Shown: positions 44,263 to 52,443, counted from the first letter of the stretch. The stretch is 64,000 bases of DNA from Actinoallomurus iriomotensis (GCF_030269445.1 NZ_BSTJ01000007.1:157957-221956); one strand, 5' to 3'. Notes: generated by a model from the letters alone, not told the origin. Numbers and translations are program-made.

Positions 44263-44739
44263 GTGTCCAAATTGATCATGCGCCGGATGGCGTTCCTTGT
44301 CGCACTGCCGATCCTCGCCACGGGCTGTGGTGGCTCGTCCTCCGGCGACTCGAAGGGCGAGAGCACCGGCGCCCCGACGTCTCCGGCCGCGACCCGGCCC
44401 GCGGCGGCCGGCGCCGGCACGACCGGCTACACGACGCCCATGCAGATCGCCCAGAAGATCAAGAAGGCCGGTCTGGGCTGCGCAAGCCCCAATCCGGCCG
44501 AGGTGGCAGGGGGTAAGAAGGTGACCTGCACGGTCAACGGCGAGCAGGTCAACATCGAGGTCTATCCGTCGGAGCAGGTCTTCAAGCAGGTGATGAAGGC
44601 CGTCTGTGGCACGGGCGTCAAGATCGCGGCCGTCTCCGACAACCAGCGGTGGGACGTCACGCCGGACACCGCGCGTACCGCCAAGCGCCTGCAGAAGGTG
44701 GTCGGGGGGCGGGCGGAGATGCTCTGCGCCCACATCTAG
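44263..44739 (+). CDS. Putative lipoprotein
   Basis: A 158-residue exported lipoprotein with hydrophobic N-terminus and lipobox LATGC near residue 22, followed by a Gly/Ser/Thr/Ala-rich linker to about 55 and a small domain containing IAQKIKKAGLGCASP, KVTCTVNGEQVNIEVYPS and AEMLC at the end. Paired Cys residues suggest a disulfide. No known domain recognised. GTG 44263 is the start; a downstream ATG in MRRMAF is an alternative. Confidence 0.75.
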   Translation: MSKLIMRRMAFLVALPILATGCGGSSSGDSKGESTGAPTSPAATRPAAAGAGTTGYTTPMQIAQKIKKAGLGCASPNPAEVAGGKKVTCTVNGEQVNIEVYPSEQVFKQVMKAVCGTGVKIAAVSDNQRWDVTPDTARTAKRLQKVVGGRAEMLCAHI

Positions 44740-44760
44740 CCGCTGCCGCGCCCGCGTCCG

Positions 44761-45678
44761 TCAGCGGGTGCGGACGCGCAGGCGGATGTCGGTGCCGCCC
44801 GGCCCCGTACGGAGCTGGACCAGGGGGCACAGCATGCGGACGCCCCACAGGCCGAAGCCCGCGCGGACGAACGGGTCCGGCGGCAGGAAGCCCGGCAGGC
44901 CCTCCGGCGTCCAGTGACCGCCGTCCGTCACGTCGACCACGACGTCGCCGTTGTCCGCCCACGTGCGGCAGGTGACCGGGGGCAGGCCGTGCCGGATCGC
45001 GTTGGTGGCGACCTCCGTCGTCGCGACGAGCAGATCGTGCAGGCGGGCGGAGGAGATGCCGTGGCGCCCGGCGTGGTCACCGATGAAGGCGCGCAGCCGC
45101 CGCAGGTCGATGTCGTCGACCGGCATCGCGTACGCGTCCGGGGGAACGGGGGGCAGCGGCCGCCCGTCGATCTCGGCGTACACCGTGGCCGGGTCGGTGT
45201 ACGCCGCGTTGGCGTGCGGGCCGGAGTCGCCGAGCAGCTCCGGATGGGTGCGCAACGCGCCGTCGAGCACGTCGGCGGCCGTGCCGCGTGCGTCGTACAG
45301 GCACAGCACGGACGCGTCGACCTGCGCGAACGCCTGGTTGACGATCGACTCGTAGCGGGTCCACTCGGAGATCTCGGCCGGTGTGCCGCCCTCCCAGCCG
45401 GGTTCGGCGAGGACGCGGAGGCGCCGGCCGGGGTTGTGGTCGATGAAGGAGCTGTACGCCGCGATGGTGCGCGTCGGCTGGGCGTACCAGCATGCCGCGT
45501 CGCGAAACTCCACGTCGCCGGTGCCGAGGGTCCGGCGCAGCAGGTCGAGCGAGGAGGCGGGCGCGACGGCGAGCACCACCTCGCCGGCGACCAGGCCCTC
45601 GTGGAGGAACGGGATCGTGGCGTCGAGGAAGGCCCGCTCGTCGGCGTAGACCATGGCGCGGTGGAGCAGTCTCGTCAT
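44761..45678 (-). CDS. RsbA-type anti-sigma factor with MEDS sensor and HATPase domains
   Basis: A 305-residue two-domain regulator. Residues about 1-165 form a MEDS (DcmR sensory) domain, starting LLHRAMVYADERAFLDATIPFLHEGL. Residues about 195-300 form a serine-kinase-type HATPase: LHDLLVATTEVATNAIRHG is the N-box, VDVTDGGHWTPEG the G1 region, and GFGLWGVRMLCPLVQLR the G2 helix. Proteins of this type are anti-sigma or anti-anti-sigma kinases in general stress pathways. It overlaps the MEDS-STAS gene by 4 bp. Confidence 0.85.
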   Translation of the reverse strand: MTRLLHRAMVYADERAFLDATIPFLHEGLVAGEVVLAVAPASSLDLLRRTLGTGDVEFRDAACWYAQPTRTIAAYSSFIDHNPGRRLRVLAEPGWEGGTPAEISEWTRYESIVNQAFAQVDASVLCLYDARGTAADVLDGALRTHPELLGDSGPHANAAYTDPATVYAEIDGRPLPPVPPDAYAMPVDDIDLRRLRAFIGDHAGRHGISSARLHDLLVATTEVATNAIRHGLPPVTCRTWADNGDVVVDVTDGGHWTPEGLPGFLPPDPFVRAGFGLWGVRMLCPLVQLRTGPGGTDIRLRVRTR

Positions 45679-46556
45679 GGGCGCGCCCCCGTGCCGATCT
45701 TCAGCCAGGGGTGCATCGGCCCGCCGACGAGCTGGACGACCTCGGTGAGGTCGGGTGGCGGCTCGTCGAGGATCAGGCTGCCGCGGCTGGCCATGCGTAT
45801 CGCCGCGCCGGCCATCATGTTCAGCGCTCCGAGGTCGATGAAGCGCAGGTCGCGAAGGTTGAGATGGATGTCGCCGCCCTGGGCCGTCACGGAGTGCAGG
45901 GCTTCGGCGAACACCGTGTGCCGCGCGCCGTCGAGCTCGCCGGTCAATCGCAGGCCACGCGGCGCGAACGTGCGGGTGATGGTGAGGACACCATCGTCGA
46001 ATTCCGGGTCGGCGCCCACGAGGACCTCATGTGTCTCTTTGAGTGCGGCGAGCTCGTCGCGTGTGCACGAACGCCGGTCGACCTGGCAGATCGCCATCGC
46101 GGTGGTGCTGGGAGCGATGGCCGCGTCGACGCCCGCCTCGCAGTCGAGGACGCGTAAGCGGCCGCTGCGCTGCCGGATCGCCCAGGTCATGTCCGCGGTG
46201 ATGCGAACGCCGCGGAACCGGTCGCGCTCCGCGCGGGCCAGCGCGTCCTCGAACGAGGCGGCCATCCGGCCGGGGTCCAGGACCCCGGCCGTCAGGCAGG
46301 TCTCCGAGCGCGGGAGGACGGCGAGCTGGCCGGTGCGCAGGTAGGAGTCGAGGTCGAAGCCGTCGCTCCCGCGTAGGCCGGGAAGCTCGTGCGGGTCGGC
46401 GTCGGTCACGTAGATGACCTTGTCCGCCGTGAGGAGTCCGTCGCGCAGGAACGCGCCGATGACGTAGTCCTGCTCCTCCTGGCTGGAGTAGGAGAACCAG
46501 GCGTGGTCTCCGGGCAGCATCTGCCCAACGGATCGTTCGGCGAACCAGCTGTCCAT
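45675..46556 (-). CDS. MEDS-STAS fusion protein (anti-anti-sigma-like)
   Basis: A 293-residue protein with a MEDS domain (about 5-180; GQMLPGDHAWFSYSSQEEQDY) joined to a STAS domain (about 200-285; LRLTGELDGARHTVFAEAL, then LNLRDLRFIDLGALNMMAGA). The STAS position usually phosphorylated (Ser/Thr before a small residue) reads DLGAL, so phosphorylation cannot be assumed. Its stop overlaps the anti-sigma start (ATGA), so both are made together, a compact partner-switching pair. No sigma factor gene is adjacent. Confidence 0.82.
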   Translation of the reverse strand: MDSWFAERSVGQMLPGDHAWFSYSSQEEQDYVIGAFLRDGLLTADKVIYVTDADPHELPGLRGSDGFDLDSYLRTGQLAVLPRSETCLTAGVLDPGRMAASFEDALARAERDRFRGVRITADMTWAIRQRSGRLRVLDCEAGVDAAIAPSTTAMAICQVDRRSCTRDELAALKETHEVLVGADPEFDDGVLTITRTFAPRGLRLTGELDGARHTVFAEALHSVTAQGGDIHLNLRDLRFIDLGALNMMAGAAIRMASRGSLILDEPPPDLTEVVQLVGGPMHPWLKIGTGARP

Positions 46557-46632
46557 GGGCTCCACCCCGACGGCTCCGGCAGGTGCGTTCAGCTTAAGCC
46601 CAACGACTCGACGTGTCTTTGACTCGCACTGC

Positions 46633-47133
46633 CTACGTATGCGGATCGAAGCGGCCGTACCGGCCATGGTGGTACAGGAGTGGCTCTCCCGAATCGCCCA
46701 GCTCGGAGCCCACGACGAGGCCGACGACGAGCCAGTGGTCGCCCAGCGCGATGGTGTCGTACGGCTCGCAGACTAGGTGGGCCGTCACCCCGGCCAGAAT
46801 CGGGACGTCGTACGGGCCGGAGCGCCAGCGCGTCGGAGCCGCGAACCGGTCGATGCCGCGCCCTGCGAACCGCGCCGCCAGCGCCGCCTGGCCGCTCCCG
46901 AGCACGTTGACCGCGAAGTACGGCGCCTCGCGCAGGTCCGGCCAGGTGGTCGACTCGCGGTTCACGCAGAACGACACCAGCGGCGGATCGAGGCTGACCG
47001 AGGTCAGCGAGGTGGCGGTCATGCCGACCGGTCCCGGACCCGTGACCACGACCACCCCGGCGGCGTGCCGGCCGAGCGCACGGCGGAACCGGGCGGCGTC
47101 CACGATCGGGGTCTGACTCACTCGGGTGCCCAT
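46633..47133 (-). CDS. Flavin reductase family protein
   Basis: A 166-residue flavin-reductase-like domain: RRALGRHAAGVVVVTG, TATSLTSVSLDPPLVSFCVN (flavin-binding), YFAVNVLGSGQAALAARFAG and GDHWLVVGLV. It probably supplies reduced FMN to SsuD together with SsuE. ATG 47133 has GGAG 6 nt upstream; a GTG at 47121, overlapping the ssuE stop by 4 bp, is an alternative. It is the last gene of the ssu operon. Confidence 0.88.
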   Translation of the reverse strand: MGTRVSQTPIVDAARFRRALGRHAAGVVVVTGPGPVGMTATSLTSVSLDPPLVSFCVNRESTTWPDLREAPYFAVNVLGSGQAALAARFAGRGIDRFAAPTRWRSGPYDVPILAGVTAHLVCEPYDTIALGDHWLVVGLVVGSELGDSGEPLLYHHGRYGRFDPHT

Positions 47134-47639
47134 ACCGACTCCGGTATCCGTAGCGTGGCCGCCCATTCCGCCAGGACCTCCCCGAGGCGTTCCAGGTCCG
47201 ACTCGACGACCGCGAGGCCCGGGGTGGGCACGGTCGCGCCGAGTTCGACCAGGAGCGGGCGCAGGTGTACCTCGACGGCGAGCGCGTGCCGCGGCGAGCC
47301 CATCACGAGCAGCGGCACCGCGGTGACCCCGGCCAGCGAGCGCACCCGGTCGAGGAACGCCTTGAGCAGGCCGGTGTACGTGCCCTTGTACGTCGGGCTC
47401 GCCACCACCAGGAGCCCGGCCGTGCTGACGCGCTCGACCGCGTCCTCGACCGCGGCCGAGGGCGTGGGGCCCAGCAGGACCGGGGCGAGCGCGGTCAGGT
47501 CGATCACGTCGGGCGTCGCGTCCGGCGCGAGGGCGCGGGCCGCCCGCACGGCGACCGTGTGCGTACGCGACGCCGGGCGCGGGTTGCCGACCAGCGCGAC
47601 GACGCCCCCGCCGCGCAGGGTCGGTGCCGGGGCGCTCAC
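47118..47639 (-). CDS. ssuE: NADPH-dependent FMN reductase SsuE
   Basis: Provides FMNH2 to SsuD. The 173-residue flavodoxin-like protein shows VVALVGNPRPASRTHTVAV (phosphate-binding), LVVASPTYKGTYTGLLKAFLD and VPLLVMGSPRHALAVEVHL, the NADPH-dependent FMN reductase pattern. GTG 47639 starts inside the stop of a 21-codon mini-ORF, and the gene ends 15 bp inside the flavin reductase gene. Confidence 0.9.
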   Translation of the reverse strand: MSAPAPTLRGGGVVALVGNPRPASRTHTVAVRAARALAPDATPDVIDLTALAPVLLGPTPSAAVEDAVERVSTAGLLVVASPTYKGTYTGLLKAFLDRVRSLAGVTAVPLLVMGSPRHALAVEVHLRPLLVELGATVPTPGLAVVESDLERLGEVLAEWAATLRIPESVWAPE

Positions 47640-47701
47640 CTGGCCCCGCCTTCCCGGCCGGGACTCGGAACGCCTGACGCGGCGAGTTCGGATGTTCTCA
47701 T
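47636..47701 (-). CDS. 21-codon mini-ORF bridging ssuD and ssuE
   Basis: A short frame reading MRTSELAASG and ending REGGAR. Its ATG (47701) overlaps the ssuD stop by 4 nt, and its stop overlaps the ssuE GTG by 4 nt, so ribosomes could pass from ssuD to ssuE through it. Its end contains the Shine-Dalgarno-like GGAAGGCGGGG for ssuE. It is unlike the repeat-derived mini-ORF upstream of ssuD in sequence but has the same architecture. It may be a coupling spacer, not a functional peptide. Confidence 0.5.
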   Translation of the reverse strand: MRTSELAASGVPSPGREGGAR

Positions 47702-48789
47702 GCGGCCTCCTTCAGTAGCTTCGGCAGCACGCCCTCGCCGAACCAGTACGCCTCCTCCAGGTGCGGGTACCCGGACAGGATGAACTCCTCCAACCCGAGT
47801 GAGGCGTACTCCGCGATGCGTTCGGCCACCTGCGCGTGGCTGCCGACGAGCGCGGTGCCCGCGCCCCCGCGTACCAGGCCGACGCCGGCCCACAGGTTCG
47901 GGTAGATCTCCAGGTCGTGGACGGAGCCGCCGGACCGGTACTCCTCGTGCAGCGCGCGCATCCGCGCCTGGCCGACCGACTCGCTGCGCGCCAGGCCGCT
48001 CTGGGCGGCGGCGATCTCGGCCGGGTCGAGGTCGTCCAGCAGCCGCTCGGCGGTCCGCCACGCCTCCTTGGCCGAGTCGCGGGTCACGACGTGCAGCCGG
48101 ATGCCGAAGCGGATCTCACGGCCCTCGCGCTCGGCGAGCTCGCGGACCCACTCGATCTTGCGTTTCACCTGGGCGGGCGGCTCACCCCAGGTCAGGTAGA
48201 CGTCCACGTGCTTGGCGGCCACCGGTCCGGCCGCCGCCGAGGACCCGCCGAAGTACAGCCGGGGCCGCGGGTCCGGTGGCGTGGAGACCGTCGCGCCCTC
48301 CACCTGGTAGTGGTCGCCGCTGAAGTCGTACGGCCGTCCGCTCCACGCGCCGCGCAGGATGGACAGGAACTCATCCGTGCGGGCGTACCGCTCGTCGTGG
48401 GAGAGATGGTCGCCGAAGCGCGCCTGCTCGGCCGTCTCACCGCCGGTGACGATGTTGAGCAGCAGCCGCCCGCGCGACAGGCGCTGGTAGGTCGCCGCCA
48501 TCTGCGCGGCGAGCGTGGGCGACAGCGCGCCGGGGCGGAAGGCCACGAGGAACTTCAGGCGTTCGGTCTCCCGGGTGAGCGCGGCCGTGGTCAGCCAGGC
48601 GTCCTCGCACTGTGTGCCGGTGGGCGTGAGCACGCCCTCGAAGCCGAGCTGCTCGGCCGAGCGGGCGATCTGCGCGAGGTACTCGATGTCCGGCGGCCGC
48701 TGCACCCCGCGCCGGGCGGCGCCGTGCCCGCCGCCGACGAGGTTGCGCCCGTCCCCACTCGTCGGCAGGAACCAGTGAAAGGTGGTCAT
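47698..48789 (-). CDS. ssuD: FMNH2-dependent alkanesulfonate monooxygenase SsuD
   Basis: Releases sulfite from alkanesulfonates using FMNH2 and O2. The 363-residue luciferase-like TIM barrel contains FHWFLPTSGDGR, QLGFEGVLTPTGTQCEDAWL, AFRPGALSPTLAAQMAATYQ, LLLNIVTGGE and LYFGGSSAA, all typical of SsuD. Its ATG overlaps the repeat-derived mini-ORF by 4 bp. Downstream SsuE and the flavin reductase provide its flavin. Confidence 0.95.
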   Translation of the reverse strand: MTTFHWFLPTSGDGRNLVGGGHGAARRGVQRPPDIEYLAQIARSAEQLGFEGVLTPTGTQCEDAWLTTAALTRETERLKFLVAFRPGALSPTLAAQMAATYQRLSRGRLLLNIVTGGETAEQARFGDHLSHDERYARTDEFLSILRGAWSGRPYDFSGDHYQVEGATVSTPPDPRPRLYFGGSSAAAGPVAAKHVDVYLTWGEPPAQVKRKIEWVRELAEREGREIRFGIRLHVVTRDSAKEAWRTAERLLDDLDPAEIAAAQSGLARSESVGQARMRALHEEYRSGGSVHDLEIYPNLWAGVGLVRGGAGTALVGSHAQVAERIAEYASLGLEEFILSGYPHLEEAYWFGEGVLPKLLKEAA

Positions 48790-48857
48790 GAGCCCTCCTT
48801 CGTCGGGGGTGAGACCAGGTCGCCGTGCTTGCCGATTCCCTCGCTTCGCTCGGTCAT
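48786..48857 (-). repeat. Single copy of the 69-bp module as a mini-ORF between ssuA and ssuD
   Basis: A diverged copy of the unit at 1-196. It encodes M-T-E-R-S-E-G-I-G-K and, after 23 codons, ends with a TGA overlapping the ssuD ATG by 4 nt; its own ATG overlaps the ssuA stop by 4 nt. GAAGGAGGG near its end is the Shine-Dalgarno for ssuD, exactly as the array unit provides one for its next copy. Against the array unit the spacing between starts is 68 rather than 69 bp, a 1-bp change that turns an in-frame fusion into stop plus restart. Confidence 0.85.
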
Positions 48858-49849
48858 GAGGATCCTTTGGGAACGATGTCGTTGAAGCGCCGGTCGACGA
48901 AGTCGGCGATCTTCAACCGGCCGGGGATGAGCTTGGCGTCGGAGAAGGCGTCGGCGAGCGGCTGCTCGCCGGCGATCACGGTGTCGTCGACCGGCACGGG
49001 CTTGGTGATCCGCCGGTGCGCGGCGACCTTGGTGACCGCCAGGGGCAGGCCGATCTGCGCCGACCACGTTCTGGCCCACTCGTCGGGGTGGTTCGACGCC
49101 CAGAGGGTGGCGCGCTCCAGGCGGCTCAGGTAGTCGCGGATCGCCGCGACCTTGGCCTTGTCCTTCAGCGCCTTGGCGGCCGCGACGTTGAAGTTGTAGT
49201 TGGTGCCGAACCCGTTGCCCCACACCAGGATGCGGGCGCCGGTCTGGGCCTGGGCCTGCGCAGTGTAGGGGTCCCAGATGGACCAGGCGTCGACCTTGCC
49301 GCCGCTGAACGCCGAGAGGGCGTCGGCGGGCTGGAGGTACTCCGGCCGGATGTCGCCGAAGCCGATGCCGGCCTTCTTCAGCACGCCGAGCAGGAGCGCG
49401 TGCGCGGAGCTGCCCTTGGCCAGTGCGACCTTCTTGCCCCTGAGGTCCGCGATGGTGCGGATCGGGGAGTGCCGGGGGACCAGGATCGCCTGCGCCTGGG
49501 GGTTCTGGGACCCCGCCGCGACGATCTTGATCTTGGATCCGGCCGCGGCGGCGAAGATCGGCGGGGTGTTGCCGACGGCGCCGATGTCGATGGCGCCCGC
49601 GTTGACGGCCTCCAGCAGCGGCGGACCGGACGTGAACTGCGACCAGGTGATCCGGTACTTCACGCCGGTGAGCCCGCCGGCGGCCTGGAGCAGCGCCTGG
49701 GAACCGGCCTTCTGGTCGCCGACGCGCAGCGTCACCTTGCTCAGGTCGACCGAGCCGTCCTTGCGGATCGCCGCGGTGTCCGCGCCGTCCGTACCGCCGC
49801 AGCCCGCGAGGAGGACGAGCGCGCCGAGCAGAGGGAGGAGCCTCCTCAT
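48854..49849 (-). CDS. ssuA: Aliphatic sulfonate-binding lipoprotein SsuA
   Basis: Substrate-binding lipoprotein of the sulfonate ABC importer. The 331-residue chain has a lipoprotein signal ending at Cys17 (LLAGC), then SSUA/NMT1-type binding-domain motifs: ALLQAAGGLTGVKYRI, SGPPLLEAVNAGAIDIG, IRTIADLRGKKVALAKGSSA and DAWSIWDPYTAQAQ. ATG 49849 overlaps the ssuB stop by 4 bp. The stop overlaps the repeat-derived mini-ORF. Confidence 0.94.
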   Translation of the reverse strand: MRRLLPLLGALVLLAGCGGTDGADTAAIRKDGSVDLSKVTLRVGDQKAGSQALLQAAGGLTGVKYRITWSQFTSGPPLLEAVNAGAIDIGAVGNTPPIFAAAAGSKIKIVAAGSQNPQAQAILVPRHSPIRTIADLRGKKVALAKGSSAHALLLGVLKKAGIGFGDIRPEYLQPADALSAFSGGKVDAWSIWDPYTAQAQAQTGARILVWGNGFGTNYNFNVAAAKALKDKAKVAAIRDYLSRLERATLWASNHPDEWARTWSAQIGLPLAVTKVAAHRRITKPVPVDDTVIAGEQPLADAFSDAKLIPGRLKIADFVDRRFNDIVPKGSS

Positions 49850-50577
49850 CGGGTCCCCTCCTCGACGCCGAGTTCTCCGAGCAGCCGGTCGCGCAGAGCG
49901 GTCAGGTCGGTGATCCGGCGTGGCCGCTCGGCCTCGATCCGCGACTCGTGCGCGATGCGTCCCTCGCCGAGCACGAGGACCCGGTCGGCCAGGAGCAGCG
50001 CCTCGTCGACGTCGTGGGTGACGAGTAGCACGCTGGTGTCGCGCGCATGGTGGTCCCACAGGTCGAGGACGAGCCGGTGCATGGTGATGCGGGTCAGGGC
50101 GTCCAACGCGCTGAACGGCTCGTCGAGCAGCAGCAGCCCGGGCTCGCGTACGAGGGCGCGGGCCAGCGAGGCGCGCTGGGCCTCGCCGCCGGACAGGGTG
50201 AGCGGCCACGCGTCGGCGCGCGCGGTGAGGCCGACCTCCCGCAGCGCGTCGCGCGCCCGCTCCCGCCCGCCGGGCGGCAGGCCGAGGGCGACGTTGTCGA
50301 TCACCCGTTTCCACGGCAGGAGCCGTGGCTCCTGGAAGGCCACCGCGACGGTGCCGTCGACGGCGAGCTCGCCGGTGGTGTCCCGGTCGAGGCCGGCCAG
50401 CGCGCGCAGCAGCGTCGACTTGCCCGAACCGCTGCGGCCGAGCAGCGCGACGAACTCCCCGCGCTCGATGTCCAGGTCGAGCCGGTCGAGGACGGTGCGG
50501 TCGCCGAAGGCCCGGCTGAGCCCGCGGATCCGCGCGGTGTGCTCGGGTGCTACGCGGGTTGGAAGGCGCGTCGCCAT
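49846..50577 (-). CDS. ssuB: Sulfonate ABC transporter ATP-binding protein SsuB
   Basis: A 243-residue ABC ATPase. It has Walker A GRSGSGKST at 47-55, Q-loop FQEPRLLPW, signature LSGGEAQRAS, Walker B LLLLDEPFSALD and switch THDVDEA. The arrangement with SsuC and SsuA identifies the substrate class (sulfonates or taurine). It overlaps ssuC by 28 bp and ssuA by 4 bp. Confidence 0.94.
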   Translation of the reverse strand: MATRLPTRVAPEHTARIRGLSRAFGDRTVLDRLDLDIERGEFVALLGRSGSGKSTLLRALAGLDRDTTGELAVDGTVAVAFQEPRLLPWKRVIDNVALGLPPGGRERARDALREVGLTARADAWPLTLSGGEAQRASLARALVREPGLLLLDEPFSALDALTRITMHRLVLDLWDHHARDTSVLLVTHDVDEALLLADRVLVLGEGRIAHESRIEAERPRRITDLTALRDRLLGELGVEEGTR

Positions 50578-51374
50578 GCCAGTGCCCTCCTCTCGATGAG
50601 TCGTACGACGGCGTCGGTGATCAGCCCGAGAGCGCTGTAGACCACCAGCCCGACGACGATCACGTCGGTCCGCATGAACTCGCGGGCGTCGTTGATCATG
50701 TAGCCGAGGCCCGCGTCGGCGTTGACCTGCTCGGCGACGATCAGCGCGAGCCAGGCGACGCCGAGGCTCTGCCGCAGCCCGACGAGCGTCTGGGGGAGCG
50801 CGCCCGGCAGGATGACGTGCCGGATGAGCGCCGTGCGGCCGAGCCGCAGTGTCCGCCCCGCCTCGATGAGCCCGCCGTCGACGCCCCTGATGCCGGCGTA
50901 GGTGTTGAGGTAGAGCGGAAAGGCGACGCCGAGCGCGACGAGCGCGACCTTGGGCGTCTCGCCGATCCCGAACCAGAGGATGAACAGCGGGATGAGCCCG
51001 TAGAACGGCAGCGCCCGCAGCATCTGCATGGGCGGGTCGATGGCGTTCTCTCCGACCCGGCTGAGGCCGGCGGCCAGAGCCAGCACGACCGCGGCCACCG
51101 CCCCGATCACGAAGCCTTCGACGACTCGCTGGAGCGAGACCCCGATCGCGTTCGGCAGGGTGCCGTCGGCGGTCAGGTCGACCGCCGTACCGGCGATCTT
51201 CACGGGTGCGGCGATGAGACGTTCGGGGAGCAGGCCGGAGGAACTGGCGGCCTGCCAGAGGAGGAGAAGGACGATCGGGCTGATGAGCCGTTGGAGGCCG
51301 GTCGCCCGCGGGACGCGGGCGCGGGTTCGGGCAGCCTGCCGGGCCGCCCCGAGATCAAGGGCAGGTGAGGACAT
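50550..51374 (-). CDS. ssuC: Sulfonate ABC transporter permease SsuC
   Basis: A 274-residue binding-protein-dependent permease with about six membrane segments between residues 30 and 260. The cytoplasmic EAA-type loop reads EAGRTLRLGRTALIRHVILP, then PQTLVGLRQSLGVAWLALIVAEQVNADAGLG, typical of SsuC/TauC. ATG 51374 has AAAGGG 10-15 nt upstream. It is the first full gene after the leader peptide. Confidence 0.93.
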   Translation of the reverse strand: MSSPALDLGAARQAARTRARVPRATGLQRLISPIVLLLLWQAASSSGLLPERLIAAPVKIAGTAVDLTADGTLPNAIGVSLQRVVEGFVIGAVAAVVLALAAGLSRVGENAIDPPMQMLRALPFYGLIPLFILWFGIGETPKVALVALGVAFPLYLNTYAGIRGVDGGLIEAGRTLRLGRTALIRHVILPGALPQTLVGLRQSLGVAWLALIVAEQVNADAGLGYMINDAREFMRTDVIVVGLVVYSALGLITDAVVRLIERRALAWRRAFQPA

Positions 51375-51453
51375 GAGAGACAAGACCCTTTGAGCGTGAG
51401 TTGTGCGGAGCAGGAGTGGCGCTCCGGAAGCCGAGGTTCGTTGGCTGCGGGGA

Positions 51454-51537
51454 TCAGGTGGTCGGCGCACAGAGCGCGCTGGCCTGCCGCCGGAGGTCGA
51501 CGTGCGGGCGCGTCACGAGGAGCTGACCTGTACTCAC
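51454..51537 (-). CDS. Actinobacterial sulfur-operon leader peptide
   Basis: A 27-residue peptide that ends with HVDLRRQASALCAPTT, matching the HVDL..R..SALC motif of leader peptides placed before sulfate, cysteine and sulfonate genes in actinobacteria. It precedes ssuC by 79 bp. The single Cys codon near the end lets a ribosome stall when cysteinyl-tRNA is scarce. Its GTG is the probable transcription start (see the promoter at 51544-51572), so it is likely leaderless. Confidence 0.85.
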   Translation of the reverse strand: MSTGQLLVTRPHVDLRRQASALCAPTT

Positions 51538-51543
51538 GCGCCC

Positions 51544-51572
51544 ATCGTGAGCGACGTATTCGACAAAGTCAA
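51544..51572 (-). promoter_or_regulatory. ssu operon promoter giving a leaderless leader peptide
   Basis: On the minus strand TTGACT (51572-51567) and CACGAT (51549-51544) are 17 bp apart. Seven bases past the -10 is the first base of the leader-peptide GTG (51537), so the transcript would begin at the start codon. Confidence 0.7.
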
Positions 51573-51615
51573 CCGGTAATATCGGGAATATCGCCCGCTG
51601 GATACGATCGACCCC

Positions 51616-52443
51616 ATGGCAGTGGTGGCGGTCGTGACCGGGGCGGCGAGCGGTATCGGACGGGCGACGGCGCTGGCTCTGGGCGCGCGCGGACTCACCG
51701 TGATCTGCGCCGACGTGGACGAGGAGCGCGCGGGCGAGGTGGGCGTGCCGTACCGGGTCGACGTGAGCGACGCACCGGCGATGGAGCGGTTCGCGGAGTG
51801 GGTGCGCGCCGAGCACGGCGCGCCGGCCGTCCTGGTCAACAACGCGGGCATCGGCATCGGCGGTTCGTTCTTCGACCACACGGTGGCGGACTGGCGGCGG
51901 ATCGTCGACGTCAACCTCATGGGCGTCGTGCACGGCTGCCTGTTCTTCGGTCCGCAACTGCTCGAACGCGGGCGCGGGCACATCGTCAACGTCGCCTCGG
52001 CCGCGGCGTACACACCGACCCGGACCCTGCCGGCGTACGGCGCCACGAAGGCGGGCGTGCTGATGCTGACCGAGAGCCTGCGCGCGGAGCTGTCCGGCAC
52101 GGGCGTCGGGGTCAGCGCGGTGTGCCCGGGATTCATCGCGACCGGCATCTACCGGGCGGCCCGGTACGCCGGCGTGGACCCCGCGGAGGGGACGCGCCGG
52201 GGAGAGCTCGCCGAGCGCCTCGCGGGCCGCTGGGCGCCGGGCCCGGAGACCGTCGCGAGGGCGATCGTGCGCGCCATCGAGCACGACCGCCCCCTGGTGC
52301 CGGTCACCGCGGGCGCGTGGGGTGCCTACGCCCTGGCCCGCCTGTCACCCGCGACGATGCGACGCCTGGCCCGCCTGGGCGGCGACGATCCGTTCCTCCT
52401 GGTGGAGCGTTTCGCCGGGCGGTTCTTCCGTAAGAACACGTAG
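51616..52443 (+). CDS. Short-chain dehydrogenase/reductase
   Basis: A 275-residue classical SDR. The cofactor motif TGAASGIG is at 8-15, NNAG at 75-78, and the catalytic Ser128, Tyr141 and Lys145 (YGATK) are present. CADVDE after beta-2 puts Asp where NAD-dependent enzymes have it. It is divergent from the ssu operon leader, with about 80 bp between starts, so both promoters overlap. TACGAT at 51603-51608 would place its start of transcription near the ATG. Substrate unknown. Confidence 0.92.
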   Translation: MAVVAVVTGAASGIGRATALALGARGLTVICADVDEERAGEVGVPYRVDVSDAPAMERFAEWVRAEHGAPAVLVNNAGIGIGGSFFDHTVADWRRIVDVNLMGVVHGCLFFGPQLLERGRGHIVNVASAAAYTPTRTLPAYGATKAGVLMLTESLRAELSGTGVGVSAVCPGFIATGIYRAARYAGVDPAEGTRRGELAERLAGRWAPGPETVARAIVRAIEHDRPLVPVTAGAWGAYALARLSPATMRRLARLGGDDPFLLVERFAGRFFRKNT

